Assembly: GCA_019751875.1 (NCBI GenBank)
Contig: JAIEMV010000003.1
Location: forward strand, 124,001 to 188,000
Direction of reading: 5' to 3'
Source of the DNA: Hyphomicrobium sp.
GTDB taxonomy: Bacteria > Pseudomonadota > Alphaproteobacteria > Rhizobiales > Hyphomicrobiaceae
DNA: 64,000 bases
Of the stretch, positions 37,336-47,806 are shown piece after piece. The notes below the pieces were generated by a model. That model searched no databases, was not told the DNA's origin, and worked only from the letters and a program-made list of their open reading frames with translations. The first letter of the stretch is position 1. Every line of letters begins with the position of its first letter. The translations under genes and the position numbers were made by a program.

Positions 37336-39756
37336 ATGACATCCAACGCACAAGTGACTCCCCTTCAGAGCCGCGTGATCACGGAAGCAGCCGAGCTTGC
37401 CGTCAGGGCCATACCTCCCGCATGGCCGTTGGCAGCGACGGTCGCGGTCAATCCCTACCTCGGGCAAACAGGTGAAGATCTAGGCCATGTGGCGGCGCGG
37501 CTTGCACGTGTGGCTGGTACTCCGGTTACCATGCCGCGCGCTTACTATAACGAGCGCATCGTATCGGGCGCGATTACCGACGATGATCTGGCAGCAGCGC
37601 TCGCAGCCCAGCCTCCGCACGTCCGGCCGGCCGATGTCACAGCGCTCAAGGCGGCTGCTCGTGAACCGGGTGGGCTGCCGCGCGCTCTGCCCACGGTCGC
37701 TTCGCTTGCCGCGGAAGCCAGCGGTACGGACTGGCCCGGCCTCATCAACGAGAGGTTCGGCACCTGGGCGGCCGCCTACTTCGACGAGGGCCAGGCCCTA
37801 TGGTCAGCGCCGCGCGCGAAGTCAGCGTTGGCGGCATGGCGTGCGTTCGCCACACAAGACCTGACGCCAGAGATTATCGGCCTCAGCGGGTTCGCCTCGT
37901 TCATCGCCGATGCACCCGAAATGGCGAACCTTGTCCTCGTGCGGGCGACGGCCACGCTGGGTCTCGAACCGGCGGCGCTGGAAACTTACTTCCACAGCCT
38001 TTTGATGTCGCTTGGAGGCTGGTCGCACGTTGCGCGCTATCGGCTTTGGCAGGCTGAACTGGCCGGCTCGACCGATACAACGCTTGTTGATCTTCTGGCG
38101 ATACGCCTTCTGTGGGAGGAGGCGCTGTTCAATCATTATGGCGATGCGATCCGCTCCTCGTGGGAGGATGTCGCCCGCGCGCATGCCGCTCCCGTGGCGC
38201 CGACGCCGTCGCAGGTTGTCGATGTGATCCTGCAGGAGGCCGCAGAGCTGGCCGCCCAGAGGGCGCTTGCCGAGACCCTGGCCACGCGTGTCCACAAGCC
38301 CTCGGCCGCGCGGCCGGCCTTGCAGGCGGCGTTTTGCATCGATGTGCGCTCGGAAGTGTTCCGGCGTGCGCTGGAGTCGGTCAATTCCGGCATCACTACG
38401 CTGGGCTTTGCTGGCTTCTTCGGCGTGGCGACGTCGCACCGCCGTTTTGCCTCCGACGTTCATGAGCACAGGCTGCCGGTTCTTCTCAACGCAGGTGTGT
38501 CAAGTTGTTCGGGCGACTCCGCCGACGCTGCCGACGATCACACGGCCCGCATCGGTGCTCGCTCCTCGCGAGCCTGGGGCCGCTTCAAACTCGCTGCCGT
38601 TTCGTCCTTCGCATTTGTGGAGGCGACGGGTCCCGTCTATGTCGCCAAGTTGGTACGCGATGCGCTCGGTCTGAAGTCACATGGCGCTCCCCACGATCCG
38701 GCGCCGCGGCTTGCGCCCAACCTGGACCTTGCAGCACGCACGACGGCTGCAGAAACGATCCTGCGCGCCATGTCCCTGACGGAGAACTTCGCGCGTCTCG
38801 TCATTCTGGCTGGACATGGCGCTAACGTCACGAATAACCCGCATGCCAGTGCGCTCCATTGCGGAGCATGTGGCGGGTATTCGGGTGAGGTCAATGCGCG
38901 CCTCCTGGCCGGACTCTTGAACGACGGTGCGGTGCGCGAGCAGCTCGCGGGTCGCGGGATCACTATTCCTGCGGATACGCTGTTCGTCGGTGCGCTGCAT
39001 GACACGACCACCGACGAGGTTGCGCTCTACGACAAGGATCGGCCGTCCGCGGCGCATGCAACGGATTTGTCTCAGGCCAAAGCGTGGCTTGCCTCAGCCG
39101 GTACTCTCGCGCGCACCGAACGCATGCTGCGTCTTCCACGTGCGAGCCGGGAGAGCAAAGTCATCAACCGCAGCCGGGACTGGGCCGAGGTCAGGCCGGA
39201 GTGGGGTCTGGCTGGGTGCAAGGCGTTCATCGCTGCGCCGCGTTCGCGCTCGCAGGGTCTGCGCCTGGACGGCCGCGCGTTTCTCCACGATTACGACTGG
39301 GCGCAGGACAAGGGCTTCAAGGTCCTCGAGCTCATCATGACGGCGCCTGTGGTTGTCGCGAGCTGGATCAGCCTTCAGTACTACGGCTCGACCGTCTCGC
39401 CGCAGACCTTCGGCGGCGGAAACAAGCTTCTTCACAACGTAACAGGCGGTATCGGCGTGGTGGAAGGTAATGGCGGCGCTCTGCGCGTTGGGCTGCCCTG
39501 GCAGTCGGTGCACGACGGTGAACGCTTCATGCACGAGCCGGTTCGGTTGTCTGTGTGCATCGAGGCACCGCGTGAGGCCATGGTGGACATCTTGAAGCGG
39601 CATCCGGGGGTGAAAGCGCTGTTTGATAACCGCTGGCTTACGCTGTTCGCAATGGACAGCGAGGGACGTCTCGCGTGGCGTTACGTCGGCGATCTGCAGT
39701 GGCAGGCGGTCGGCGACGCATCGAGGGGGCCACAGCCGTTGCGCGCGGTCAGCTAG
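37336..39756 (+). CDS. dabA: DabA-like (DUF2309/UPF0753) inorganic-carbon transport subunit
   Basis: [16 protein letters not shown] and [36 protein letters not shown] zinc-site motifs. Confidence 0.92.
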   Translation: MTSNAQVTPLQSRVITEAAELAVRAIPPAWPLAATVAVNPYLGQTGEDLGHVAARLARVAGTPVTMPRAYYNERIVSGAITDDDLAAALAAQPPHVRPADVTALKAAAREPGGLPRALPTVASLAAEASGTDWPGLINERFGTWAAAYFDEGQALWSAPRAKSALAAWRAFATQDLTPEIIGLSGFASFIADAPEMANLVLVRATATLGLEPAALETYFHSLLMSLGGWSHVARYRLWQAELAGSTDTTLVDLLAIRLLWEEALFNHYGDAIRSSWEDVARAHAAPVAPTPSQVVDVILQEAAELAAQRALAETLATRVHKPSAARPALQAAFCIDVRSEVFRRALESVNSGITTLGFAGFFGVATSHRRFASDVHEHRLPVLLNAGVSSCSGDSADAADDHTARIGARSSRAWGRFKLAAVSSFAFVEATGPVYVAKLVRDALGLKSHGAPHDPAPRLAPNLDLAARTTAAETILRAMSLTENFARLVILAGHGANVTNNPHASALHCGACGGYSGEVNARLLAGLLNDGAVREQLAGRGITIPADTLFVGALHDTTTDEVALYDKDRPSAAHATDLSQAKAWLASAGTLARTERMLRLPRASRESKVINRSRDWAEVRPEWGLAGCKAFIAAPRSRSQGLRLDGRAFLHDYDWAQDKGFKVLELIMTAPVVVASWISLQYYGSTVSPQTFGGGNKLLHNVTGGIGVVEGNGGALRVGLPWQSVHDGERFMHEPVRLSVCIEAPREAMVDILKRHPGVKALFDNRWLTLFAMDSEGRLAWRYVGDLQWQAVGDASRGPQPLRAVS

Positions 39757-39779
39757 ATCACTCGGAAATAGCACGGGGC

Positions 39780-39807
39780 ACGGCGGACGCGCACACGCGT
39801 CCGCCGT
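39780..39807. terminator. Hairpin between convergent dabA and P-type ATPase genes (possible bidirectional terminator)
   Basis: Perfect 12-bp stem ACGGCGGACGCG/CGCGTCCGCCGT with 4-nt loop; no strong T tract. Confidence 0.6.
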
Positions 39808-39811
39808 ATCT

Positions 39812-42211
39812 CTATAGCGTGGCGCGCTGCAGGCGAAGGGCATTGCCGACGACGCTCACCGACGACAGGGCCATGGCCGCCGCGGCGATGACGGGCGAGA
39901 GGAGAATGCCGAAGATCGGATAAAGGACACCGGCCGCGACGGGCACGCCGGCAGCGTTATAGACAAAAGCGAAAAACAGGTTCTGGCGGATGTTCGCCAT
40001 CGTCGCCGAAGACAGATGCCGCGCCCGAACGATGTCGGTGAGATCACCTCTGAGCAGCGTCACGCCGGCGCTTTCCATCGCGACGTCCGTGCCCGTGCCC
40101 ATGGCGATGCCGACATCGGCCGCTGCCAATGCCGGAGCATCGTTCACGCCGTCACCGGCCATTGCAACGATCCGCCCCTCCGACCGGTATCGTTCGACAA
40201 CCCGGCCTTTGTCTTCCGGAAGAACCTCCGCTTCAACGTCCGTGATGCCGAGCCGTTGCGCGACGGCGCGCGCGGTGGTCGCGTTGTCGCCGGTCAGCAT
40301 GACGATGCGGATGCCGGATTCGCGCAGCGCCGCGATCGCGGCCGGCGTGGTGGACTTGATGGGATCTGCTATTGCAATAACGCCGGCCGGTGCGCCGTCG
40401 ATGGCGACGTAGATCGCCGTCGCGCCCTGCTGCCTCATTTCGTCGGCGACGGAGTCCAGCGCGGAGGTATCGATGCCGCTGTCGGACATTATTCGCCGGT
40501 TGCCGATGACGATGTTCTGGCGATCCACAAGGCCGACGACACCCTTGCCAACCGGAGAGTCGAATCCTTCGACCGGCGCAAGGGTCAGCTCTCGCTCTTG
40601 CGCAGACCGGACAATCGCTTCAGCAAGTGGATGCTCACTCGATCGTTCGAGACTGGCGGTGAGGCGCAGGAGTTCGGCCTCTTCGATCGTGCCCGCTGTT
40701 CGTATTTCTACAACGCTTGGCTTGCCTTCGGTCAACGTGCCGGTCTTGTCGATGACGAGGGTGTCGACCTTCTCCAACCGCTCGAGCGCTTCGGCATTCT
40801 TGATCAGCACGCCGGACTGAGCGCCGCGACCCACACCGACCATGATCGACATCGGTGTTGCAAGCCCGAGCGCGCAGGGACATGCGATGATGAGAACGGA
40901 GACCGCGGCGATGAGGCCGAAGGTGAAGCGCGGTTCCGGTCCCCAGATCGACCAGGCGGCAAAAGCCAGCACCGCGACAAGGATGACGGCGGGCACGAAT
41001 ATGCCCGCAACCTGATCGGCAAGACGTTGAATGGGGGCTCGGCTGCGCTGGGCCTGCGCAACCATCTGTACGATCTGGGCCAGCACCGTTTCGCGACCGA
41101 CCTTATCGGCGCGCATGACGAACCCGCCAGACTTGTTCATCGTTCCGCCGATGACCTTGTCGCCTTGCGCCTTGGTGATGGGCATCGACTCGCCCGTCAC
41201 CATCGACTCGTCGACGGCGCTGCGTCCTTCCAGAATCTCGCCATCTACGGGAATCCGTTCACCTGGGCGGACGCGCAGCCGTTCGCCGGATACAACCTGA
41301 TCCAAACTCAAGTCTTCGTCCGTGCCGTCGGCATTGATGCGCCGCGCCATCTTTGGCGACAGATCGAGAAGGGCCTTGATGGCTCCGCTGGTTCGTTCGC
41401 GGGCTTGCAATTCTAGAACCTGGCCGAGCAGCACGAGGACGGTGATGACGGCGGCGGCTTCGAAGTAGATGGCCACGGCTCCATCGGCCCCACGCATGGA
41501 TGCGGGGAACATAGACGGTGCGATCGTGCCGACCACGCTGTAGATCCAGGCGATGCCGGTGCCCATCGCAATGAGCGTGAACATGTTGAGATTGCGCGAC
41601 TGCAACGACGCCCAGCCGCGTTCGAAGAATGGCCAGCCCGCCCACAACACGACGGGGGTTGCAAGAAGGAGTTGGATCCAGTTCGAGGTCTGCTGTGCGA
41701 GCGACTGATGCAGGCCGGTCAAATGTCCCCCCATCTCCAGGGCGAACACGGGCAACGTGAGTGCCAGACCGATCCAAAAGCGGCGCGTCATGTCTGCAAG
41801 TTCAGGATTGGGGCCGGTGTCGCTCGACACGATCTCGGGTTCGAGTGCCATGCCGCAAATCGGACATGAGCCCGGACCCACCTGACGAATTTCGGGGTGC
41901 ATGGGGCACGTATAGATGGCGCCTTCGATGACAGGCTCAGGTTTGCGCTCCGCAAGATAGGCGCTGGGGTCGGCGATGAACTTCGTCCGGCAACGGTCGG
42001 CGCAGAAATAGTACGTATGGCCTTTGTGCTCCGCCCGGTACTTGGCGGTGTGCGGGTCGACAGTCATGCCGCAAACGGGATCTTTCACCGTCTCCGGCAC
42101 GGTCCCTTGATTTGTGTGCGCGACATCGTGGGAGTGACTTGCCCCGCCGCAGCAGGTTTGATGTTCCCGCTCAGGATGATCGTGTGGCCCTTGCATGGGT
42201 TGATTTGCCAT
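39812..42211 (-). CDS. Heavy-metal (copper-type) translocating P-type ATPase with N-terminal YHS and metal-binding domains
   Basis: [79 protein letters not shown]. Confidence 0.95.
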   Translation of the reverse strand: MANQPMQGPHDHPEREHQTCCGGASHSHDVAHTNQGTVPETVKDPVCGMTVDPHTAKYRAEHKGHTYYFCADRCRTKFIADPSAYLAERKPEPVIEGAIYTCPMHPEIRQVGPGSCPICGMALEPEIVSSDTGPNPELADMTRRFWIGLALTLPVFALEMGGHLTGLHQSLAQQTSNWIQLLLATPVVLWAGWPFFERGWASLQSRNLNMFTLIAMGTGIAWIYSVVGTIAPSMFPASMRGADGAVAIYFEAAAVITVLVLLGQVLELQARERTSGAIKALLDLSPKMARRINADGTDEDLSLDQVVSGERLRVRPGERIPVDGEILEGRSAVDESMVTGESMPITKAQGDKVIGGTMNKSGGFVMRADKVGRETVLAQIVQMVAQAQRSRAPIQRLADQVAGIFVPAVILVAVLAFAAWSIWGPEPRFTFGLIAAVSVLIIACPCALGLATPMSIMVGVGRGAQSGVLIKNAEALERLEKVDTLVIDKTGTLTEGKPSVVEIRTAGTIEEAELLRLTASLERSSEHPLAEAIVRSAQERELTLAPVEGFDSPVGKGVVGLVDRQNIVIGNRRIMSDSGIDTSALDSVADEMRQQGATAIYVAIDGAPAGVIAIADPIKSTTPAAIAALRESGIRIVMLTGDNATTARAVAQRLGITDVEAEVLPEDKGRVVERYRSEGRIVAMAGDGVNDAPALAAADVGIAMGTGTDVAMESAGVTLLRGDLTDIVRARHLSSATMANIRQNLFFAFVYNAAGVPVAAGVLYPIFGILLSPVIAAAAMALSSVSVVGNALRLQRATL

Positions 42212-42446
42212 CGTCTCCTCTATCTCACACGACTTGTTCGGTCGGCCGGTGGCGCCGGCAACGGCGTGAACATGATTACATCCGATGCGGTTCTTTTCCT
42301 GCAATCTTTTTCATCATCAGGCCCAAGCCGTAGCGTGGCGATATCTCGACGAATTTTTTTGCAGCCTGGAAACTTTGATGTTGGTTTGAACCAAGGAAGC
42401 GGGCGTGCGTTGGGCGAAACATGTTCGCTTTTTTATGGGGCTGTGA

Positions 42447-43622
42447 ATGAAAGCGCTCGTTTGGCACGGCAAGGAAGATATCCGCTACGATACGGTGACG
42501 GATCCTGAAATTCAGGACGAACGCGATGCGATCATTCGCGTTACAAGTTGCGCCATTTGTGGATCGGATCTGCATCTGTTTCATAACTTCATTCCTGCCA
42601 TGCTTCCCGGCGACATCATGGGGCACGAGTCCATGGGCGAGGTCGTGGAGACAGGCCGGGGTTTGAACGGCACGCTGAAAAAAGGCGATCGGATCGTGGT
42701 GCCGTTCACGATCATCTGCGGAGAGTGCGAGCAGTGCCGCCGTGGGAACTACTCTGTTTGTCAACGAACCAATCGTAACAAGTCGATTGCCGAAAAGGTT
42801 TTTGGACACACGACAGCTGGGCTCTTCGGCTACACGCATTTGACCGGGGGTTATCCCGGCGGGCAGGCCGAATATCTGCGTGTGCCGTTCGCGGACGCGA
42901 CGCACATCAAAGTTCCAGACGGGCTTAGCGACGAGCAGGTGCTGTTTCTCAGCGACATCCTGCCGACCGGGTGGCAAGCCGTGGTTCAATGCGATCTTGA
43001 GCCGACGGATACAGTGGCTATCTGGGGCTGCGGTCCGGTCGGGCAAATGGCGATCCGCAGTGCCGTCTTGCTCGGCGCCCGTCATATCATCGCTATCGAC
43101 TGTGTGCCGGAACGGCTCGAGATGGCTGAGGCAGGCGGCGCAACGACGATCAACTTCATGACGGAAAGCGTCGTGGAACGCTTGAATGAATTGACCGGCG
43201 GGCTAGGGCCAGAAAAATGTATTGATGCGGTTGGCACCGAGTCGCACGTGACGTTCAGCCAACCGGATACGATTTACGATCGTGCCAAACAAATGGTCGC
43301 TTTGGAAAGCGACCGCGCGCATGTTTTGCGCGAGATCATCTACGTGTGCCGTCCGGCAGGAATCATATCCATTCCCGGTGTCTACGGGGGACTCGTCGAC
43401 AAGATCCCCATGGGACTTGTCATGAACAAGGGGCTGACGATCAAAACCGGCCAGACCCACGTGAACCGATGGACTGATGATCTGTTAGAGCGCATCGATC
43501 GTGGTGAAATCGATCCGTCTTTCGTCATTACGCATTCCGTAGGTCTTGAGCAGGGCCCGGAGATGTACAGGGTATTTCGCGACAAGAGCGACAGCTGCGT
43601 CAAGGTGCTTCTCAAGCCATAA
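42447..43622 (+). CDS. Zinc-dependent alcohol dehydrogenase
   Basis: CAICGSDLHLFHNFIPAMLPGDIMGHESMGEVVETG; structural-zinc C-x2-C-x2-C-x7-C. Confidence 0.9.
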   Translation: MKALVWHGKEDIRYDTVTDPEIQDERDAIIRVTSCAICGSDLHLFHNFIPAMLPGDIMGHESMGEVVETGRGLNGTLKKGDRIVVPFTIICGECEQCRRGNYSVCQRTNRNKSIAEKVFGHTTAGLFGYTHLTGGYPGGQAEYLRVPFADATHIKVPDGLSDEQVLFLSDILPTGWQAVVQCDLEPTDTVAIWGCGPVGQMAIRSAVLLGARHIIAIDCVPERLEMAEAGGATTINFMTESVVERLNELTGGLGPEKCIDAVGTESHVTFSQPDTIYDRAKQMVALESDRAHVLREIIYVCRPAGIISIPGVYGGLVDKIPMGLVMNKGLTIKTGQTHVNRWTDDLLERIDRGEIDPSFVITHSVGLEQGPEMYRVFRDKSDSCVKVLLKP

Positions 43623-43633
43623 AGGACCGCGAC

Positions 43634-44197
43634 ATGACCTATCTTGAAAATATGACGCGCCGAGAGAGTGATCCAAAGATCATCTCGACGGGTCGGAGTT
43701 CGTTGCGACCTGCGGACCGGGTGGTGAGAAATCTCGGTTGGTTCAGCATTGCGCTGGGAGCAACCGAAATCGCTTTCGCACCACGTGTGAATGCGACCTT
43801 CGGTCTGCGCCGATCATCGTCGCTGCCAGTGATTTTCGGGCTGAGGGAGATCATGCAAGGCGTGCTTTGTCTCTCAGTTGAGAAGCGCGTCGGTGCCTGG
43901 AGCCGCGTGGCGGGTGATGCATTGGATATCGCCGTGCTGCTGAACGCTTTGGATCGGCGCAATCCGAAACGCGAGAACGTCAAACTGGCGCTCGCATCTT
44001 TGGTAGCAGTGGCGGCGGTGGATTTAGCAGTCGCTGCCAGCCTGCGGCCGGCGCGGGCAACGCGGCCGCCGCAGAATTATCAGAACCGGAGCGGTTTTCC
44101 GCAAGGCCTTGAGACCGCCCGCTCGCTACACGTGCAAATCAGTTCGCAAGACGCCTCAGCGCTGTCCATCGAAGAGCGCAAAGCACAACAAGTTTAG
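43634..44197 (+). CDS. Conserved hypothetical membrane protein
   Basis: Directly downstream of the ADH; RVVRNLGWFSIALGATEIAFAPRV hydrophobic segments. Confidence 0.65.
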   Translation: MTYLENMTRRESDPKIISTGRSSLRPADRVVRNLGWFSIALGATEIAFAPRVNATFGLRRSSSLPVIFGLREIMQGVLCLSVEKRVGAWSRVAGDALDIAVLLNALDRRNPKRENVKLALASLVAVAAVDLAVAASLRPARATRPPQNYQNRSGFPQGLETARSLHVQISSQDASALSIEERKAQQV

Positions 44198-46434
44198 CCA
44201 GCGAGCACGCGGTTGTCGTATTCTGCATTGGTATGTGGACCGGAAGATACCGTGGGCCGCAGCACCACTTCGGCCGGTGCATCGAGTTGCCATTGTAATC
44301 CCTCGGGCGGGTAGGTCAGGCTCACGCGCCCGGCAAGTGCGTATTCGGCCATATTGACCAGAACAGAGTGGCCAAAGCCATGGCGCTTAGGCGCCTTGAT
44401 CAGTGGGCCTCCGGTTTCACACCAGCTCATCTTGAAGCGCTGCCCGGTGGGCAGGTGTTCAACATTCCATTTGATGGCGACCACGCCTTCCGCGTTCGAG
44501 AGGGCACCGTACTTGCTGGCATTAGTGACGAGTTCATGAAGCGCCAGACCGATTGCCTGCGCGGCTTCGGGGGACAAGCCGGCGTCGGGGCCACTGAACT
44601 GGATGCGGGTGCCGATCAGGCCATCGAAATGCGCCAGTTGCGCCCGCACGAGACTTGCGACAGCGACGCCCTGCCATTTGGAATTCACCAGCAAGTCGTG
44701 ACTTGCTGCCAGGCTTTCAATGCGCTTGTTGAAGAAATCGACAAACTGCGGCCCCTCATGCTGGCGTGCAGTTTGAAAAGCGACGGCCTGTACCACCGCG
44801 AGCAGGTTCTTGGCGCGGTGATTGACTTCGAGGGTGAGGAGACGATCGCGTTCCTCGGCACGCTTGCGCTCCGTAATGTCAGTGATCACTCCAAACGATC
44901 GAATGGGCCGGCCAACAGCATCGCAAGCGACGCGGCCGCGGACGGAAACCCACTTCTGAACGCCATTGCGGTCGATGATGCGATGTTCGTTGCTGATCTC
45001 CGTGCCGTGCGCAAGGGAGCTGTTGAAGCTTTCTGAGATCATTGTGCGCTCTTCTGGATGGACGTGGCGCATCCAAGCATCGGCACATGAATCGATCTCA
45101 CCTGGTTCATAGCCAAGCATCCGGTAGCACTGGTCGTTCCAAACTTCGTGTCCGGTTCTGATATCGAGATCCCAGACGGCCATGCCGGCTGCATCGAGCG
45201 CGAGGCGCAGGCGTTCTTCGCTGCTGCGCAAATCGTGTTCAATCGTCTTGCGATCGGTGATGTCCTGAATGACGCCGAAGGCCCCGACGAGCTGTCCGGA
45301 TTGATTGAACTCGGGCTCCGACCGCTCCCGCATCCAGCCGACTTTATCGGCGACGACAAAGCGATACTCGATGTCGTAGGTTTCGCCTTTCAAAGCAGTC
45401 TTGCGAATTGCGCTCACCCGATCCCGATCATCGGGATGGACAAGGTCAAGCAGCATTTGGAAACTGAGCTGCGCATGCGCCGGCTGTCCCAAGATATCGA
45501 AGGTCTGAGCGGAGCCTTGCAGGGCATCGGTGGCGAAGACCATTCGCCAATTGCCCACGCGTGCGACGGACTGGGCACGATTCAGCTGCTTCTTGCTTTC
45601 ACGCAATTCATATTCAGCCTGAACGCGGTCCGTAATGTCATCGGTGAAGATCGTTATGCCGCCGACACGACCGTCTTCCAGCCGCCACGGTAGCACTTCC
45701 CATCGTTCCCAACGGATCGTTCCATTATTGAGAGTGAATTCGTCGCAATCAGAGCACAGCGTTTCACCAGCCAGCGCGCGGCGATGAATTTCGCGCAGAC
45801 GATCCGGCAGGTTCGGAAAGATTTCGTAGTGCGAGCGACCGGTGATGTTTGGCTCGGCAATCTGATAATCCGCGAGCCAGCGGCGGCTGACGGCGAGATA
45901 GCGCATGTCGCGATCGAACATGGCCATCGAGACGGGAGCTTGTTCTATGAACAGGCGCAGGTGCACGTCGCTCGCGAGGGACTGCTGGGCCGCGAGCCAG
46001 CGATGCTGAGCCGTCAACAGCGCTTCCAAAAGCAGGGTCAGCAGGACGGCGGTGCCGAGAAAGGTAGCCAACATCGCGTAGGCGACGGCGTCATTCAACG
46101 GAACGAAGAGGCTATGTGCGATCACCACGCTGAGAATCGCGGCCGTGAGACATCCCGCTGTGCCTCCGAAAACGGCTGCGAGAACCACGGCCACATGGAA
46201 CGGGACATACGTCGGCCGATCAGCCAAGTCGGGCAGAACAGTCACGCGTGTGATCAGAGCTAGGATCACAAACAAGCATGAGAGCAGTATTCGTCTTGGA
46301 AGCGAGGTTGATCGGGAAGCCATGACAGTCTGCATCCACCGATCGAGCCAACGCGGAACCTCGGGGAGCCATGCGAAGCCCGTTCGCGAATGCAAAGCTT
46401 TGTGATCAACAGGCCGGGATCTAGTTGTCCGCAT
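44194..46434 (-). CDS. Membrane PAS-domain sensor histidine kinase, HWE type
   Basis: N-terminal TM array, several PAS/PAC blocks, LTLEVNHRAKNLLAVVQAVAFQTAR H-box; start uncertain (ATG 46323 possible). Confidence 0.88.
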   Translation of the reverse strand: MRTTRSRPVDHKALHSRTGFAWLPEVPRWLDRWMQTVMASRSTSLPRRILLSCLFVILALITRVTVLPDLADRPTYVPFHVAVVLAAVFGGTAGCLTAAILSVVIAHSLFVPLNDAVAYAMLATFLGTAVLLTLLLEALLTAQHRWLAAQQSLASDVHLRLFIEQAPVSMAMFDRDMRYLAVSRRWLADYQIAEPNITGRSHYEIFPNLPDRLREIHRRALAGETLCSDCDEFTLNNGTIRWERWEVLPWRLEDGRVGGITIFTDDITDRVQAEYELRESKKQLNRAQSVARVGNWRMVFATDALQGSAQTFDILGQPAHAQLSFQMLLDLVHPDDRDRVSAIRKTALKGETYDIEYRFVVADKVGWMRERSEPEFNQSGQLVGAFGVIQDITDRKTIEHDLRSSEERLRLALDAAGMAVWDLDIRTGHEVWNDQCYRMLGYEPGEIDSCADAWMRHVHPEERTMISESFNSSLAHGTEISNEHRIIDRNGVQKWVSVRGRVACDAVGRPIRSFGVITDITERKRAEERDRLLTLEVNHRAKNLLAVVQAVAFQTARQHEGPQFVDFFNKRIESLAASHDLLVNSKWQGVAVASLVRAQLAHFDGLIGTRIQFSGPDAGLSPEAAQAIGLALHELVTNASKYGALSNAEGVVAIKWNVEHLPTGQRFKMSWCETGGPLIKAPKRHGFGHSVLVNMAEYALAGRVSLTYPPEGLQWQLDAPAEVVLRPTVSSGPHTNAEYDNRVLAG

Positions 46435-47032
46435 CGACGTCTAAATCGGGATCAACGTAGTCGGAGCGGCGACCCTGCGGCATACGGTCTTCTGGCTTTG
46501 AACGCTGAACGCGGCCGACATCCCTGGCCAAATCCACAAGATCGATGAATTGATCGGCCTGGCGGCGGAGTTCGTCAGCGACGGTCGCCCCGTTGTTCTT
46601 CAAGGTCGAGACAACGGTTACTCGTTTGCCACGCCGTTGCAGCGTCCCTAAGAGGTGGCAAAATGCGCTGTCGCTGGTGAAGAAGACAATGTGATCTGCC
46701 ACGTCCGAATGATCGAGTGCGTCGACGGCCAATTCAACGCGCATGTTGGTGTTGATATGCTGGCGCCCGTCAGTACCAGTGCGCAGGCGCGCTTCCTTCG
46801 TGACGAGCGTGAAGCCGTTGTAATCGAGCCAGTCTACAAGTGGCTTGATGGTAGCGTGCTGATCGTGCACCACCACGGTGGTGTAGTAGAACGCCCGGAT
46901 AAGATGACAGCGCTCTTGAAAAAAGTTCTTCAGCTTGCGGAAGTCAATATCCAAACCCGCCGACCGCGCAATGCCATGGAGGTCCGGACCATCTATGAAA
47001 AGGATCGTACGCTCATTGGGATAGAAGTTCAC
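46421..47032 (-). CDS. NYN (LabA/DUF88-like) domain protein
   Basis: ERTILFIDGPDLHGIARSAG…VELAVDALDHSDVADHIVFFTSDSAFCHLLGTLQRRGKRVTVV. Confidence 0.85.
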   Translation of the reverse strand: MNFYPNERTILFIDGPDLHGIARSAGLDIDFRKLKNFFQERCHLIRAFYYTTVVVHDQHATIKPLVDWLDYNGFTLVTKEARLRTGTDGRQHINTNMRVELAVDALDHSDVADHIVFFTSDSAFCHLLGTLQRRGKRVTVVSTLKNNGATVADELRRQADQFIDLVDLARDVGRVQRSKPEDRMPQGRRSDYVDPDLDVDADN

Positions 47033-47048
47033 TCGTTCAACCTTTCTG

Positions 47049-47465
47049 TTACTGATCTCGGCTCTGGGAGTTGGGACCCCTCATGTGTTTCTTCAGGAGA
47101 TTGAACAGCACCCGGTGATCCAGGGGCTTGTGCAATGTCATCACCGCATGTTCACCGGCATTCGTCGGCAAGCTGTGATAAGCGGTGACGATTGCAAATG
47201 GAATTTGGCGGACACGAAGCTTTTCGATCAGTTCATCAGAAAACCCGTCTCTGAGATTCATATCGACAAGTGCGAAGTCGATTTGCGCATGCTCTACGAG
47301 GGCTGTGGCCCGGCGCGACTCCGGCGAGGGGCCTATAATCCGAGCACCCTGCTCCTCCAGCAAGACGGCGAGGGTGTCGGCGAGCAGCCAGTCATCTTCA
47401 GCAATCAGAATGTTCATCCCCTGGAGGATGCCGCCGCAGCCCGTAGGGCTCAACTGTGAACTCAT
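47049..47465 (-). CDS. Single-domain response regulator
   Basis: MNILIAEDDWLLADTLAVLLEEQGARI…FALVDMNLRDG. Confidence 0.87.
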   Translation of the reverse strand: MSSQLSPTGCGGILQGMNILIAEDDWLLADTLAVLLEEQGARIIGPSPESRRATALVEHAQIDFALVDMNLRDGFSDELIEKLRVRQIPFAIVTAYHSLPTNAGEHAVMTLHKPLDHRVLFNLLKKHMRGPNSQSRDQ

Positions 47466-47558
47466 TTCAGGGACACTCCGGTCTCATCGCAGCTCTTCAT
47501 TATCACGGTGGATGATCGCCGCGCGACGGAAAAAGTGTCGAGTCCCTGGCGTAGCGCA

Positions 47559-47684
47559 TTAAAGCAAATACCAGGCAAGTCCAATAAGCGTGACCGCGGC
47601 AGCGGCAAGGGCATAGCGCAGCCCACGCACGAAGCCACGATAAGTTTTCACATGAGTATCGAAGTCGGAATTTGCAGAGGACAT
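47559..47684 (-). CDS. Small single-TM protein, aa3-type cytochrome c oxidase subunit IV-like (41 aa)
   Basis: MSSANSDFDTHVKTYRGFVRGLRYALAAAAVTLIGLAWYLL*, strong RBS AAAGGAGG; below track cutoff. Confidence 0.6.
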   Translation of the reverse strand: MSSANSDFDTHVKTYRGFVRGLRYALAAAAVTLIGLAWYLL

Positions 47685-47806
47685 GATGTTCCTCCTTTGG
47701 TGTGCAGGTGCCCACAAACCGCGCGTACGCGATCAGAGTTCCCGGGCATGCAAGTCACTGATCGCGTGCAGCAGCGTGACTTTGAGTGCTGAGGCGTCGC
47801 AAACTT

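Noticed and set aside
40016-41416. 466-aa plus-strand ORF
   Set aside because: Antisense to the well-supported P-type ATPase; no recognisable motifs.
46421-47032. NYN protein as a defence-system or toxin component
   Set aside because: No accompanying defence genes; neighbours are signalling proteins, so a defence call is not supported.
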